64,000 bases of DNA, from NCBI GenBank assembly GCA_963809765.1, contig CAWEKT010000003.1:496001-560000 (forward strand), in the 5' to 3' direction. Shown one piece after another: positions 25,406 to 32,867 of the stretch. The notes under the pieces are model-generated. The model made no database searches, had not been told where the DNA came from, and worked only from the letters and a program-made list of their open reading frames with translations. Source of the stretch: JACVRM01 sp963809765 (GTDB lineage: Bacteria; Actinomycetota; Thermoleophilia; Gaiellales; Gaiellaceae). Every line of letters starts with the position of its first letter. Positions within the stretch are counted from its first letter, which is position 1. The translations under genes and the position numbers were made by a program.

Positions 25406-25877
25406 GTGGAGCCGCCCGACTACGACGTTCCGCCCACCGAGGAGGCCGTGCAGCCGGCCCTGCTCGACCGCACGATGATGGGCGGTGTCGGCAGCTGGCT
25501 GACCTGGATGGCCGGGCTCGTCCTCATGCTCTCGCCGCTTGATGGGCTGGTATGTGGGCGGTGACGGCGGCACGCCGATCGCAGTGATCGGGTGGCACAC
25601 CGGCGTGCTCGGCAAGCTCGTGCTGCTGCTGGGCGCAGCGGTGCTCATCCTGGCCGCGTTGCGCGAGGTCGGCATCGAGCTGCCGGCGACGCTCCCGGAC
25701 AGCCTCGTCGAGATCACGCTGGGCGCGATCGCGACCATCTTCGTCCTGATCCGGATCATCTCGATCCCCGAGGAGTTCGTCCCCAACGACGGCCGCGGAG
25801 TCGGCATCTTCGTCGCCTTGATCGCCGCCGTGGGCGTCATCATCGCCGGGCTGTTGCGAGCCTCGGAAGAGCTCTGA
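25406..25877 (+). CDS. Integral membrane protein, unknown function (frameshifted)
   Basis: About 156 aa when corrected. An acidic N terminus (VEPPDYDVPPTEEAVQ) is followed by four predicted helices: SWLTWMAGLVLML, LGKLVLLLGAAVLILAAL, ITLGAIATIFVLIRII and GIFVALIAAVGVIIAGLL. No catalytic motif. GTG 25406 follows CATACT by six bases. One extra base near 25540 separates the first helix from the rest. Confidence 0.7.
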
Positions 25878-26005
25878 CGCCGTCGCGAGGTCTCGGGTCA
25901 GCCCCTCGGGAGCCCGAGCCCATTCCCGTGCCGTTTCCGCCCAAGGGCGGCTTGCCCGCCCGAGAGGCAGCCCCGCGGTTAGCGCGTCGAGACCAGGGGC
26001 CCCAT

Positions 26006-26026
26006 GGGGGAACCAGGGGTTCCCCC
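26006..26026. terminator. Perfect 9-bp hairpin between convergent genes
   Basis: GGGGGAACC (26006-26014), loop AGG, GGTTCCCCC (26018-26026). It lies seven bases beyond the stop of the HTH-receiver gene and 129 bp beyond the + strand membrane gene, so it probably terminates transcripts from both sides. No clear U-tract. Confidence 0.7.
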
Positions 26027-26032
26027 GTGTTA

Positions 26033-26638
26033 CTAGACGCGAATCAGCTGCTTGGTCGACTCGATCAGCTGCTGCGGGTTGAACGGCTTGCCGATGAAGG
26101 CCTGAGCGCCGCGCGACTCCGCATCCGCCAGGGTCTCCTCGTCGACCTTGCCGCTGAACATGACCACCGGGATGGCGCCGACCCCGTGGCGCTCCTGCAC
26201 GCGGCGCAGCATCTCCCAGCCGTCGACCTGCGGCATCATCACGTCGAGGAGGATGAGGTCGGGCGACTCCTCCTCGAGTGCGGCCAGGCCCGCCTCGACA
26301 CTGCTCGCCTCGCGGACGACGTAGCCCTCCATCTCGAGGTTGACGCGCACGAACTCGCGGATGCGGTCGTCGTCGTCGACGATCAGGATCGTCGGCCCCG
26401 CAGAGTCGCCGCGGCCGGGGCTCGCCGAGCGCTGGAGGAATGCCTCCAGGTCGCCGCGCCGGTACCTCCGATGGCCGCCCGGCGTGTAGAACGCGGGCAG
26501 CCGCCCGACATCCGACCACTTGCGGATCGTGCTCTGGGCGACGCCGAGGAACTTGGCCGCCTGGCCGAGCGTCAGCCAGTCCGGTTCGGTGACCGGAACA
26601 GGGCGTCGGCTGCGGTTGGGCTGCTGGTCTGAAGCCAT
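26033..26638 (-). CDS. MerR/excisionase-type HTH fused to a C-terminal receiver domain
   Basis: 201 aa. Residues ~18-70 are a MerR/HTH_17 DNA-binding domain (LTLGQAAKFLGVAQSTIRKW, LPAFYTPGGHRRYRR). Residues ~83-200 are a complete receiver (ILIVDDDDRIREFV, LILLDVMMPQVDGWEML, FIGKPFNPQQL) with both acid pairs, the phospho-Asp and the Lys. The order is the reverse of ordinary response regulators. ATAGAT seven bases before the ATG suggests a leaderless transcript. No kinase is adjacent, so the signal is unknown. Confidence 0.88.
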   Translation of the reverse strand: MASDQQPNRSRRPVPVTEPDWLTLGQAAKFLGVAQSTIRKWSDVGRLPAFYTPGGHRRYRRGDLEAFLQRSASPGRGDSAGPTILIVDDDDRIREFVRVNLEMEGYVVREASSVEAGLAALEEESPDLILLDVMMPQVDGWEMLRRVQERHGVGAIPVVMFSGKVDEETLADAESRGAQAFIGKPFNPQQLIESTKQLIRV

Positions 26639-26692
26639 CGGACGAATCTATCTAAAGATGGTCTTACCTGTACATCGCAGCCCGAAACCTCC

Positions 26693-26941
26693 TCAAGGCG
26701 AGGGGCTCGTCACGGTGACCGTCACGGTCGGCGGAGCACTCAGGGGCAGCGGGCCGAGCGTGCGCACCAACGTCTGGGTGGGGCTCGTGTCGGGATCCGG
26801 GTTGTCGTCGAGCACGCTCCCGACCGCGAGCCCTGCGGCGAACAGGAGCAGGCCGACGACGGCGGCCGCGAGCGCGCGCAGCGCCGGCCCACGCTTGCGG
26901 CGAGGGGCGGGGGCGCCCGGAAACTCGAGCCGGGCGCTCAC
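26693..26941 (-). CDS. Small single-pass membrane protein
   Basis: 82 aa. A basic N terminus (APRRKRGPALRA), one helix (LAAAVVGLLLFAAGLAVGSVL) and an extracytoplasmic Asp/Pro/Thr/Ser-rich tail ending TVTVTVTSPSP. No family recognised. The GTG start overlaps the preceding gene's stop (GTGA), so it is cotranscribed with it. Confidence 0.7.
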   Translation of the reverse strand: MSARLEFPGAPAPRRKRGPALRALAAAVVGLLLFAAGLAVGSVLDDNPDPDTSPTQTLVRTLGPLPLSAPPTVTVTVTSPSP

Positions 26942-27249
26942 GGGCGGTAGTCGCTCGCGCCGCGCGCGTAGAGGTGGAACGCGGCGTCCTCGAGCAGCGC
27001 GGCGTGCCGGTACGCGCCGGGCGAGCCGCGCTCGACGAGCACCTCGCGGCTCCAGCGGTCCGCCTCGTCGTAGGCGCCCGCGAGCTCCGCGAGCGTGAAG
27101 CTCTCACCGATCCGGCGCCGCAGCTCGTCGAGCACGAGGCCGAGCTCGTCGTGCAGGCGCTGGTAGAGCCCGTTGTCGCGGGACAGGGCCTCGAGGCGTC
27201 GGTGGCCTTCGGCCCACTCCCGGCGGCGGATCTCCACGGTCGAGTCCAC
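26938..27249 (-). CDS. Conserved-type small helical protein, unknown function
   Basis: 103 aa from GTG 27249. Helical and charged (EIRRREWAEGHRRLEALS, LYQRLHDELGLVLDELRRRI), with FTLAELAGAYDEADRW in the middle and a short C-terminal RGASDYRP. No membrane segment and no motif I can assign. TACGCT lies nine bases before the GTG. It sits between DUF501 and the small membrane protein on the same strand. Confidence 0.65.
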   Translation of the reverse strand: MDSTVEIRRREWAEGHRRLEALSRDNGLYQRLHDELGLVLDELRRRIGESFTLAELAGAYDEADRWSREVLVERGSPGAYRHAALLEDAAFHLYARGASDYRP

Positions 27250-27287
27250 GGACGCGCAAGCGTAGTCCGTGGGCCTGGCGAGCCGGG

Positions 27288-27800
27288 CTACTCGCCCGGC
27301 ATCAGCGGGTCGGTGCAGCAGCCCGCGGCGGGCCACGGCTCGCCGACCTCGGCCAGGATGCGCTCGCCGAGCCCGTAGGGGCCCTGGGCCAGGGCGAAGG
27401 CGACGTGCGCGTGCAGGCACTTGAGCAGCTCGGGCCGGGCCGCGCCGCCGATGCCGAGCTCGAGCGACGCCCCCTCGTCGCGACCCCGGCTCGAACCGGC
27501 GAGCTCGCGCCGGAGGCGTCTCTGCCGGTCGGTCGCGGCGCGCAGATCGTCCGCCAGCGCCGGGTCGGCCGCGACCTCCTCGCTCCAGCGCTCGACGCCG
27601 CCGGCGGCCTCGAGCCGGGAGACGGCCGCCACCAGATGGGGGCAGGTCAGGTAGTAGGTGGTCGGGAACGGCTCCCCGTTCGCGTCGTACGGCGCCTGCT
27701 CGGTGACCGCCGGCCGGCCGTGCGGGCAACGGGCGACGACCCGCAGCAGCGCGCGCGGGCGGCGGCCGAGCTGGCGCGCTACGACCTCGCGGTCGTCCAC
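27288..27800 (-). CDS. DUF501 protein
   Basis: 170 aa. The family core is present: VVARCPHGRPAVTEQAPYD, FPTTYYLTCPHLVAAVSRLE and, near the C terminus, KCLHAHVAFALAQGPYGLGE. Conserved Cys and His residues suggest a metal site; function unknown. It lies in the actinobacterial eno-ftsB-DUF501 order (Rv1023-Rv1025-like). GTG 27800 is chosen because TAAGAT (27808-27813) precedes it by seven bases. Longer starts overlap ftsB. Confidence 0.88.
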   Translation of the reverse strand: MDDREVVARQLGRRPRALLRVVARCPHGRPAVTEQAPYDANGEPFPTTYYLTCPHLVAAVSRLEAAGGVERWSEEVAADPALADDLRAATDRQRRLRRELAGSSRGRDEGASLELGIGGAARPELLKCLHAHVAFALAQGPYGLGERILAEVGEPWPAAGCCTDPLMPGE

Positions 27801-27820
27801 GTCGACGATCTTAGGAGGGC

Positions 27821-28225
27821 TCAGGGCGTGTCGCGCCGGGCGTGCGCGCGACGCCACCTGGGCACGCCGTCGACGATGATCAGCCGCTCACCGGGCTTGA
27901 CGAGACCGAGCCGGCGCGCCTCGATGGCGAGCGCCGGCTCGCCGCGGGCGGGCAGTCCGCGGCGCAGCTCCCGCTGCTCCCGGCGCAGTTCCTGAACCTC
28001 TGCCGCCCGCCGCTCCAGCTCTGCGCGCGTCTCGAAGTATGAGGTGATCGGCCGGTAGTACAGGAAGCCGACGAGCAGCAACAACGCCGCGGCCAGCCTC
28101 GGCGCGGTCAGGCGGGGCACGAGACGGCGGCTCGGGCGCCTCCGAGGGCGGCGACGGGCAGCCTGGCGGGACGTGCGTGCGGGCACGGCGCCCCGTTCGC
28201 CCTGGAGGCCGACCGTCCTCCCCAC
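27821..28225 (-). CDS. ftsB: FtsB/DivIC septum-formation initiator protein
   Basis: 134 aa. A very basic cytoplasmic N terminus (~40 residues), a single helix (LAAALLLLVGFLYY), then an extracytoplasmic leucine-zipper coiled coil (FETRAELERRAAEVQELRR) and the small C-terminal LARRLGLVKPGERLII-like motif. FtsB bridges FtsL and FtsQ in the divisome. Position next to eno/pyk and DUF501 is the standard actinobacterial context. The start at 28225 gives a long basic tail and could lie further downstream. Confidence 0.88.
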   Translation of the reverse strand: MGRTVGLQGERGAVPARTSRQAARRRPRRRPSRRLVPRLTAPRLAAALLLLVGFLYYRPITSYFETRAELERRAAEVQELRREQRELRRGLPARGEPALAIEARRLGLVKPGERLIIVDGVPRWRRAHARRDTP

Positions 28226-28268
28226 CGGCCTCGCCGGCAGCGACGAAGAGCGCTCGCGACCGAGAGCC

Positions 28269-29693
28269 CTAGAGGGTCTCGACGCGGATGACGTTGGTGG
28301 TGCCGGGCATGTTCACCGCCGTCCCCGCCGTGATCACGGTGAGGTCGCCCGCGCTGACGATCCCGGTGGAGCGCGCCGCCTCGAGCGACCGCGACCACAG
28401 GTCGACGACGTCGTGCCCCTCCGGGATGACGACGGGCGTGACGCCCCACTCGAGCGCCAGGTGACGCGCCACTCCCGGGTGGTGCGTCAGGGCGATGATC
28501 GGGCGCCGTGGCCGCAAGCGTGCGACCGTGGAGGCGGTCCGGCCGCTAAAGGTGGGCACGAGAATCGCCTTGACGCTGAGCGCCTCGGCGAGGTCGCAGG
28601 CGGCGTTCGACACCGCTTCGGAAACGGTCGGGTTCTCGTCGGGCTGCGGCAGCTCGTGGCGGTAGCCCAGCGCCGGCTCGACCGTACGGGCGATCCGGTC
28701 CATGTAAGCCACCGCCTCGACCGGGAAGCGACCCACGGCCGTCTCGCCGGACAGCATGATCGCGGAAGACCCGTCGAGGATCGCGTTGGCGACGTCGCTC
28801 GCCTCGGCCCGAGTCGGCTCGGGTGCGTTGATCATGGTCTCGAGCATCTGCGTCGCCGTGATCACCGGCTTTCCGCGCTCGAGCGCCGCCGCGATGATCC
28901 GCTTCTGGACGAGCGGGACGGAGGCGACCCCGATCTCCACCCCGAGGTCGCCTCGGGCGACCATGACGGCGTCCGTCTCCGCCAGGAGCTCGGGCAGGCA
29001 GTCGACCGCCTCAGCCTTCTCGATCTTGGCAATGACGTGAGCGGTGGAGCCGGCGTGCTCGATCAGGTCTCTCAGGTCACGCACGTCCGCTGCCGAGCGG
29101 ACGAACGAGAGCGCGATGTAGTCGACGTCGAGCGCGAGCGCGAAGTCCAGGTCCTCCAGATCTTTGCGTGTCAGCGACGGGATCGGCACGGGCACACCGG
29201 GGACGTTGACGCCGCGGTGAGCCGTCACCACACCGCCGACCACGACCTCGCACGTCGCCCGTCCGCTCTCGACGCGCTCGACCTGCAGCCGCACGCGGCC
29301 GTCGTCGATGAGGACGTCGTGGCCCGGCTGGAGCACGTCGCCGAGCACGGTCGGGCTGACCGGCAGCTCGCCCCTGCCGTTGCGACCGTTGGCGCTGTCG
29401 CCTACGACGACCACTTCGCTGCCCCGTTCCAGGTTCAGCGGCTCGTCGATGTCGCCTACGCGGAGCTTGGGCCCCTGCAGGTCGGCGATGATCGCCAGCG
29501 GCCGCCCGAGCTCCTCCTGCAGCTCCCGGATGAGGCGCACGCGGTCGGCGTGCTCTTCACGCGTCCCGTGCGAGAAGTTGAGGCGTGCCGCGTCCATGCC
29601 GGCCGCGGCGAGCGAGCGAATCATCTCCGCCGACGACGATGCGGGGCCCAGCGTCGCGACGATCTTCGTCCGCCTCGGTACCGGTGCCTCCAC
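28269..29693 (-). CDS. pyk: Pyruvate kinase
   Basis: 474 aa, intact. Converts phosphoenolpyruvate and ADP to pyruvate and ATP. Clear motifs: RTKIVATLGPASSS at the N terminus, DLQGPKLRVG, the active-site IAKIEKAEAVDCLPELL, MVARGDLGVEI and the Mg/K-site SGETAVGRFPVEAV. The GTG at 29693 follows TACCGT by seven bases. Immediately downstream of eno on the same strand, so the last two steps of lower glycolysis are encoded together. Confidence 0.97.
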   Translation of the reverse strand: MEAPVPRRTKIVATLGPASSSAEMIRSLAAAGMDAARLNFSHGTREEHADRVRLIRELQEELGRPLAIIADLQGPKLRVGDIDEPLNLERGSEVVVVGDSANGRNGRGELPVSPTVLGDVLQPGHDVLIDDGRVRLQVERVESGRATCEVVVGGVVTAHRGVNVPGVPVPIPSLTRKDLEDLDFALALDVDYIALSFVRSAADVRDLRDLIEHAGSTAHVIAKIEKAEAVDCLPELLAETDAVMVARGDLGVEIGVASVPLVQKRIIAAALERGKPVITATQMLETMINAPEPTRAEASDVANAILDGSSAIMLSGETAVGRFPVEAVAYMDRIARTVEPALGYRHELPQPDENPTVSEAVSNAACDLAEALSVKAILVPTFSGRTASTVARLRPRRPIIALTHHPGVARHLALEWGVTPVVIPEGHDVVDLWSRSLEAARSTGIVSAGDLTVITAGTAVNMPGTTNVIRVETL

Positions 29694-29736
29694 GCCAGGC
29701 ACGGTAGCGGCTGCTCCGAACGGTGACGAGGCCGGC

Positions 29737-31011
29737 CTACGCCGGTTCTCGGCGGGAAAACGCGTCCCAGCCGGGGTACTCGGCCCGGTCGCCGAGCTGC
29801 TCCTCGATGCGCAGCAGCTGGTTGTACTTCGCGACTCGATCGCTGCGCGAGGGAGCGCCGGTCTTGATCTGCCCGGCATTCGTGGCGACGGCGAGGTCCG
29901 CGATCGTCGTGTCCTCGGTCTCGCCCGAGCGATGGGAGATCACGGCTGCGTATCCGTTCGCCCGGGCAAGGTCGATCGCCTCGAGCGTCTCCGTCAGGGT
30001 TCCGATCTGGTTGACCTTGACCAGGATCGCGTTGCCGACTGCCTCGTCGATGCCGCGGCGCAGGCGCTCCGGGCTCGTGACGAAGAGGTCGTCGCCGACG
30101 AGCTGGACGCGCTCGCCGAGCTCCTCGGTCAGCGCGCGCCAGGACTCCCAGTCGTCCTCTGCCAGCCCGTCCTCGATCGACACGATCGGATAGCGGGCCG
30201 CGAGATCGCGCCAGAAACCCACGACGCCGGCCCCGTCGAGGTCGCGCCCCTCGAAGCGGTAGCGGCCCTCGTCGAACAGCTCGGTCGTCGCGGGGTCGAG
30301 CGCGATCGCCACCTGCTCGCGGTGGCCGGCCCGGTCTGCCGCCTCGAGGATCGCGTCGATGGCCTCCTCGCTCGACGCCAGGTCGGGCGCAAAGCCGCCC
30401 TCGTCGCCGACCGCGGTGGCAAGCCCGCGCTCGGACAGCACGGCTTTGAGCGCGTGGAACGTCTCCGCGCCCATCCGCAGTGCTTCACCGAAGCTCGCGG
30501 CGCCGGCCGGGACGACCATGAATTCCTGCAGATCGATCGAGTTCTGCGCATGCGCGCCGCCGTTGATGACGTTCAGCATCGGCACGGGCAGCGTGCGCGC
30601 TGCCTCGCCGCCCAGCGAGCGCCACAGCGGCTGGTCACGTTCGGCGGCCACGGCCTTGGCGGCGGCGAGCGAGACGCCCAGGATCGCGTTCGCGCCGAGC
30701 CTGCCCTTGTTCGGGGTGCCGTCGAGCTCGATCAGCCTGCGGTCGAGCGCCGCCTGATCCTCGGCGTCGAGCCCGCGCAGGGCGGCCGCGATCTCACCGC
30801 CGACGTTGCCGACCGCGCGCAGGACCCCCTTGCCGCCGTAGTCGCTGCCGCCGTCCCGCAGCTCGACCGCCTCGTGCACACCGGTCGACGCGCCGGACGG
30901 CACGGCCGCGCGTCCCCACGCCCCGGACGCCAGCCGCACGTCCGCCTCCAGCGTTGGGTTGCCGCGCGAGTCGAGGATCTGACGGGCGCTGACGTCGGTG
31001 ATGGCGGTCAC
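29737..31011 (-). CDS. eno: Enolase
   Basis: 424 aa, intact. Dehydrates 2-phosphoglycerate to phosphoenolpyruvate. Signature ILVKVNQIGTLTETLEAI, catalytic-loop residues in VSIEDGLAEDDW, metal ligands in VGDEGGFAPDL and the C-terminal SHRSGETEDTTIADLAVA are all present. The start codon overlaps the mazG stop (GTGA), so the two are translationally coupled, an arrangement also known in other actinobacteria. Confidence 0.98.
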   Translation of the reverse strand: MTAITDVSARQILDSRGNPTLEADVRLASGAWGRAAVPSGASTGVHEAVELRDGGSDYGGKGVLRAVGNVGGEIAAALRGLDAEDQAALDRRLIELDGTPNKGRLGANAILGVSLAAAKAVAAERDQPLWRSLGGEAARTLPVPMLNVINGGAHAQNSIDLQEFMVVPAGAASFGEALRMGAETFHALKAVLSERGLATAVGDEGGFAPDLASSEEAIDAILEAADRAGHREQVAIALDPATTELFDEGRYRFEGRDLDGAGVVGFWRDLAARYPIVSIEDGLAEDDWESWRALTEELGERVQLVGDDLFVTSPERLRRGIDEAVGNAILVKVNQIGTLTETLEAIDLARANGYAAVISHRSGETEDTTIADLAVATNAGQIKTGAPSRSDRVAKYNQLLRIEEQLGDRAEYPGWDAFSRREPA

Positions 31012-31814
31012 TCCTGCTCCTTCGCTCGCTCGTAGTAGGAGTCTTGCGCGTCGAGCTCCAGCTCGCTCCAGGCAACGCCCTCGCCCTGCGCGATCACGGC
31101 TGCGCGCTCGACGCGATCCTGGAACTTCGCCGAGGACGCCCGTAGGGCGAGCTCCGGGTCGACGTTGAGGCGGCGCGCGAGGTTCACGGCCGTGAACAGC
31201 AGGTCGCCGACCTCCTCGGCGACCCGTGCATCAGGTTCACGCTCGGGACGCGGCTCACCGGCGCGGGCGATCTCTGCCGCGAGCTCGTCGACCTCCTCGC
31301 GCAGCTTGTCGAGCGGGCCGGCTGCGTCCAGCCAGTCGTAGCCCACGGCGGCGGCCCGGCGCTGCACCTTCCGCGCCAGCAGGAGCGCCGGCAGCGACTC
31401 CGGAACGTCGTGGAAGAGGCCATCCCGCTCCTCCTGGTCGCGTTTGATCTGCTCCCAGCGCAGGCGAACCTCGCCGGCACTGTCGGCCGCTCCGTCGGCA
31501 AACACATGCGGATGCCGGCGGACGAGCTTGGCGTGGATCGCGCGCGCAACCGCTTCCAGGTCACCGGCCCCGCGCTCGGCGAGCAGCAGCGCGAGGAAGT
31601 AGGTCTGGAAGAGCAGGTCGCCGAGCTCGTCGACGAGCTTGGCGTCGTCACCGCCGAGGGCGGCGTCGGCGACCTCGTACGCCTCCTCGACCGTGTGCGG
31701 AACGATCGTGCGCTCGGTCTGCTCGCGATCCCACGGGCAGTCGCGGCGGAGCCGCTCGGTCAGCGTCTGAAGCTCGAGCAGGGCCTCGCCGAGGCCGCTC
31801 GCCTCAGGGGGCAC
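31008..31814 (-). CDS. mazG: MazG nucleoside triphosphate pyrophosphohydrolase
   Basis: 268 aa with two MazG folds: the N-terminal CPWDREQTERTIVPHTVEEAYEV and KLVDELGDLLFQTYFLAL, with the EExxE/ExxD metal ligands, and a second module (KLREEVDELAAEIA, VAEEVGDLLFTAVNLARRL). It hydrolyses noncanonical or excess (d)NTPs to monophosphates. GTG 31814 lies three bases after the PrsA-like gene's stop. Intact. Confidence 0.95.
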   Translation of the reverse strand: MPPEASGLGEALLELQTLTERLRRDCPWDREQTERTIVPHTVEEAYEVADAALGGDDAKLVDELGDLLFQTYFLALLLAERGAGDLEAVARAIHAKLVRRHPHVFADGAADSAGEVRLRWEQIKRDQEERDGLFHDVPESLPALLLARKVQRRAAAVGYDWLDAAGPLDKLREEVDELAAEIARAGEPRPEREPDARVAEEVGDLLFTAVNLARRLNVDPELALRASSAKFQDRVERAAVIAQGEGVAWSELELDAQDSYYERAKEQE

Positions 31815-31817
31815 GGA

Positions 31818-32831
31818 CTAACCGGCCGACGTGGTGGTCGAGTCGGTCTTGGGCGGCTGGTAGCCGGTCTGGTACGAGACCGCGTCCGTGCGCTGGAGGT
31901 CCTTGCGGAAGTCCTCGGCCCACTTCTGCCCGGCCTCGGTCTTCTTGGTCTGCGTGACGACCTCCTTGATCTGGTCACGCACCTCGGCCAGCGTGCTCGT
32001 GTCGGCGGGCTTCACCGCCGTCAGCGCCTGGATGATGTGGAAGCCGAACTGCGTCTTCACGGGCGACGAGATGTCGTTCGTCTTGATCGAGAAGGCGACC
32101 CGGTCGAACGGTGGCACGGTCTGGCCCTTGGCGAGGTCGGTCAGCTTGCCGCCGGTCTTCTTCGAGCCCGGGTCCTGGGAGTAGCGCTTCACCAGCGTCT
32201 CGAAGCTCGCGCCGTTTTGGAGCTGCTGCTCGATCGTGCTGGCGAGCGCCTTCTTCTTGACCAGAATGTGGCGGACGGTGCGCGTCGCCGGCGTCTCGTA
32301 CTGCGACTTGTTCTTGGTGTAGTACTCGCGGATCTCCTGGTCGGTGACGTTCACCTTGCCGGACACCTCGTCGAAGATCTTCTTCTGGTAGATCTGCATC
32401 GTCAGCTCGGACCTCAGCTGCGGCTCGGACACGCCCTGCTCCTTCAGCGCGTCCTCGAACTTCTTCTTGTCGCCCTTGTAGTACTGCTGGACGAGCTCGT
32501 CGAGCCGCTTGTCGATCTCCTCGTCGGAGACCTCGATGCCCATGTCCTTGCCCTCGCAGATGTAGCCCTCTCGCAGCACCAGGTAGTTGACGATCTGGTC
32601 CTGGACGGCGCGGTACTCCTGCGTGCCGGCGCCGGGGAACTTGCGCTTGTTGCGCTCGTAGTTCGTCTTCGCCTGGCTCAGCACCTGGTTGAAGTCGTTC
32701 TTCGTCACCGATGCGTCGCAGCTCTCGATCACAGCGACCGCGTTCGAGGGGACGCCGCCGGAGTCGCCGCCGCAGCCCGCGAAGGCAAGGGCGCCGACCG
32801 GCGCGAGAATGGCGAAGTAACGGAGTCTCAT
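31818..32831 (-). CDS. PrsA/SurA-like peptidyl-prolyl isomerase lipoprotein
   Basis: 337 aa. Lipoprotein signal (FAILAPVGALAFAGC, lipobox Cys near residue 20). A SurA_N-type helical chaperone region (residues ~45-190) has long Lys/Glu/Gln helices. A parvulin rotamase domain follows (RTVRHILVKKKALAS, FETLVKRYSQDPGSKKTGG, VKTQFGFHIIQALT). Anchored outside the membrane, it would help fold exported proteins. More Lys-rich than its neighbours, as expected for this family. Intact. Confidence 0.92.
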   Translation of the reverse strand: MRLRYFAILAPVGALAFAGCGGDSGGVPSNAVAVIESCDASVTKNDFNQVLSQAKTNYERNKRKFPGAGTQEYRAVQDQIVNYLVLREGYICEGKDMGIEVSDEEIDKRLDELVQQYYKGDKKKFEDALKEQGVSEPQLRSELTMQIYQKKIFDEVSGKVNVTDQEIREYYTKNKSQYETPATRTVRHILVKKKALASTIEQQLQNGASFETLVKRYSQDPGSKKTGGKLTDLAKGQTVPPFDRVAFSIKTNDISSPVKTQFGFHIIQALTAVKPADTSTLAEVRDQIKEVVTQTKKTEAGQKWAEDFRKDLQRTDAVSYQTGYQPPKTDSTTTSAG

Positions 32832-32867
32832 TCCTTCAGTGTGTTCGCCCGGGCGCGTGGTCCGGTT

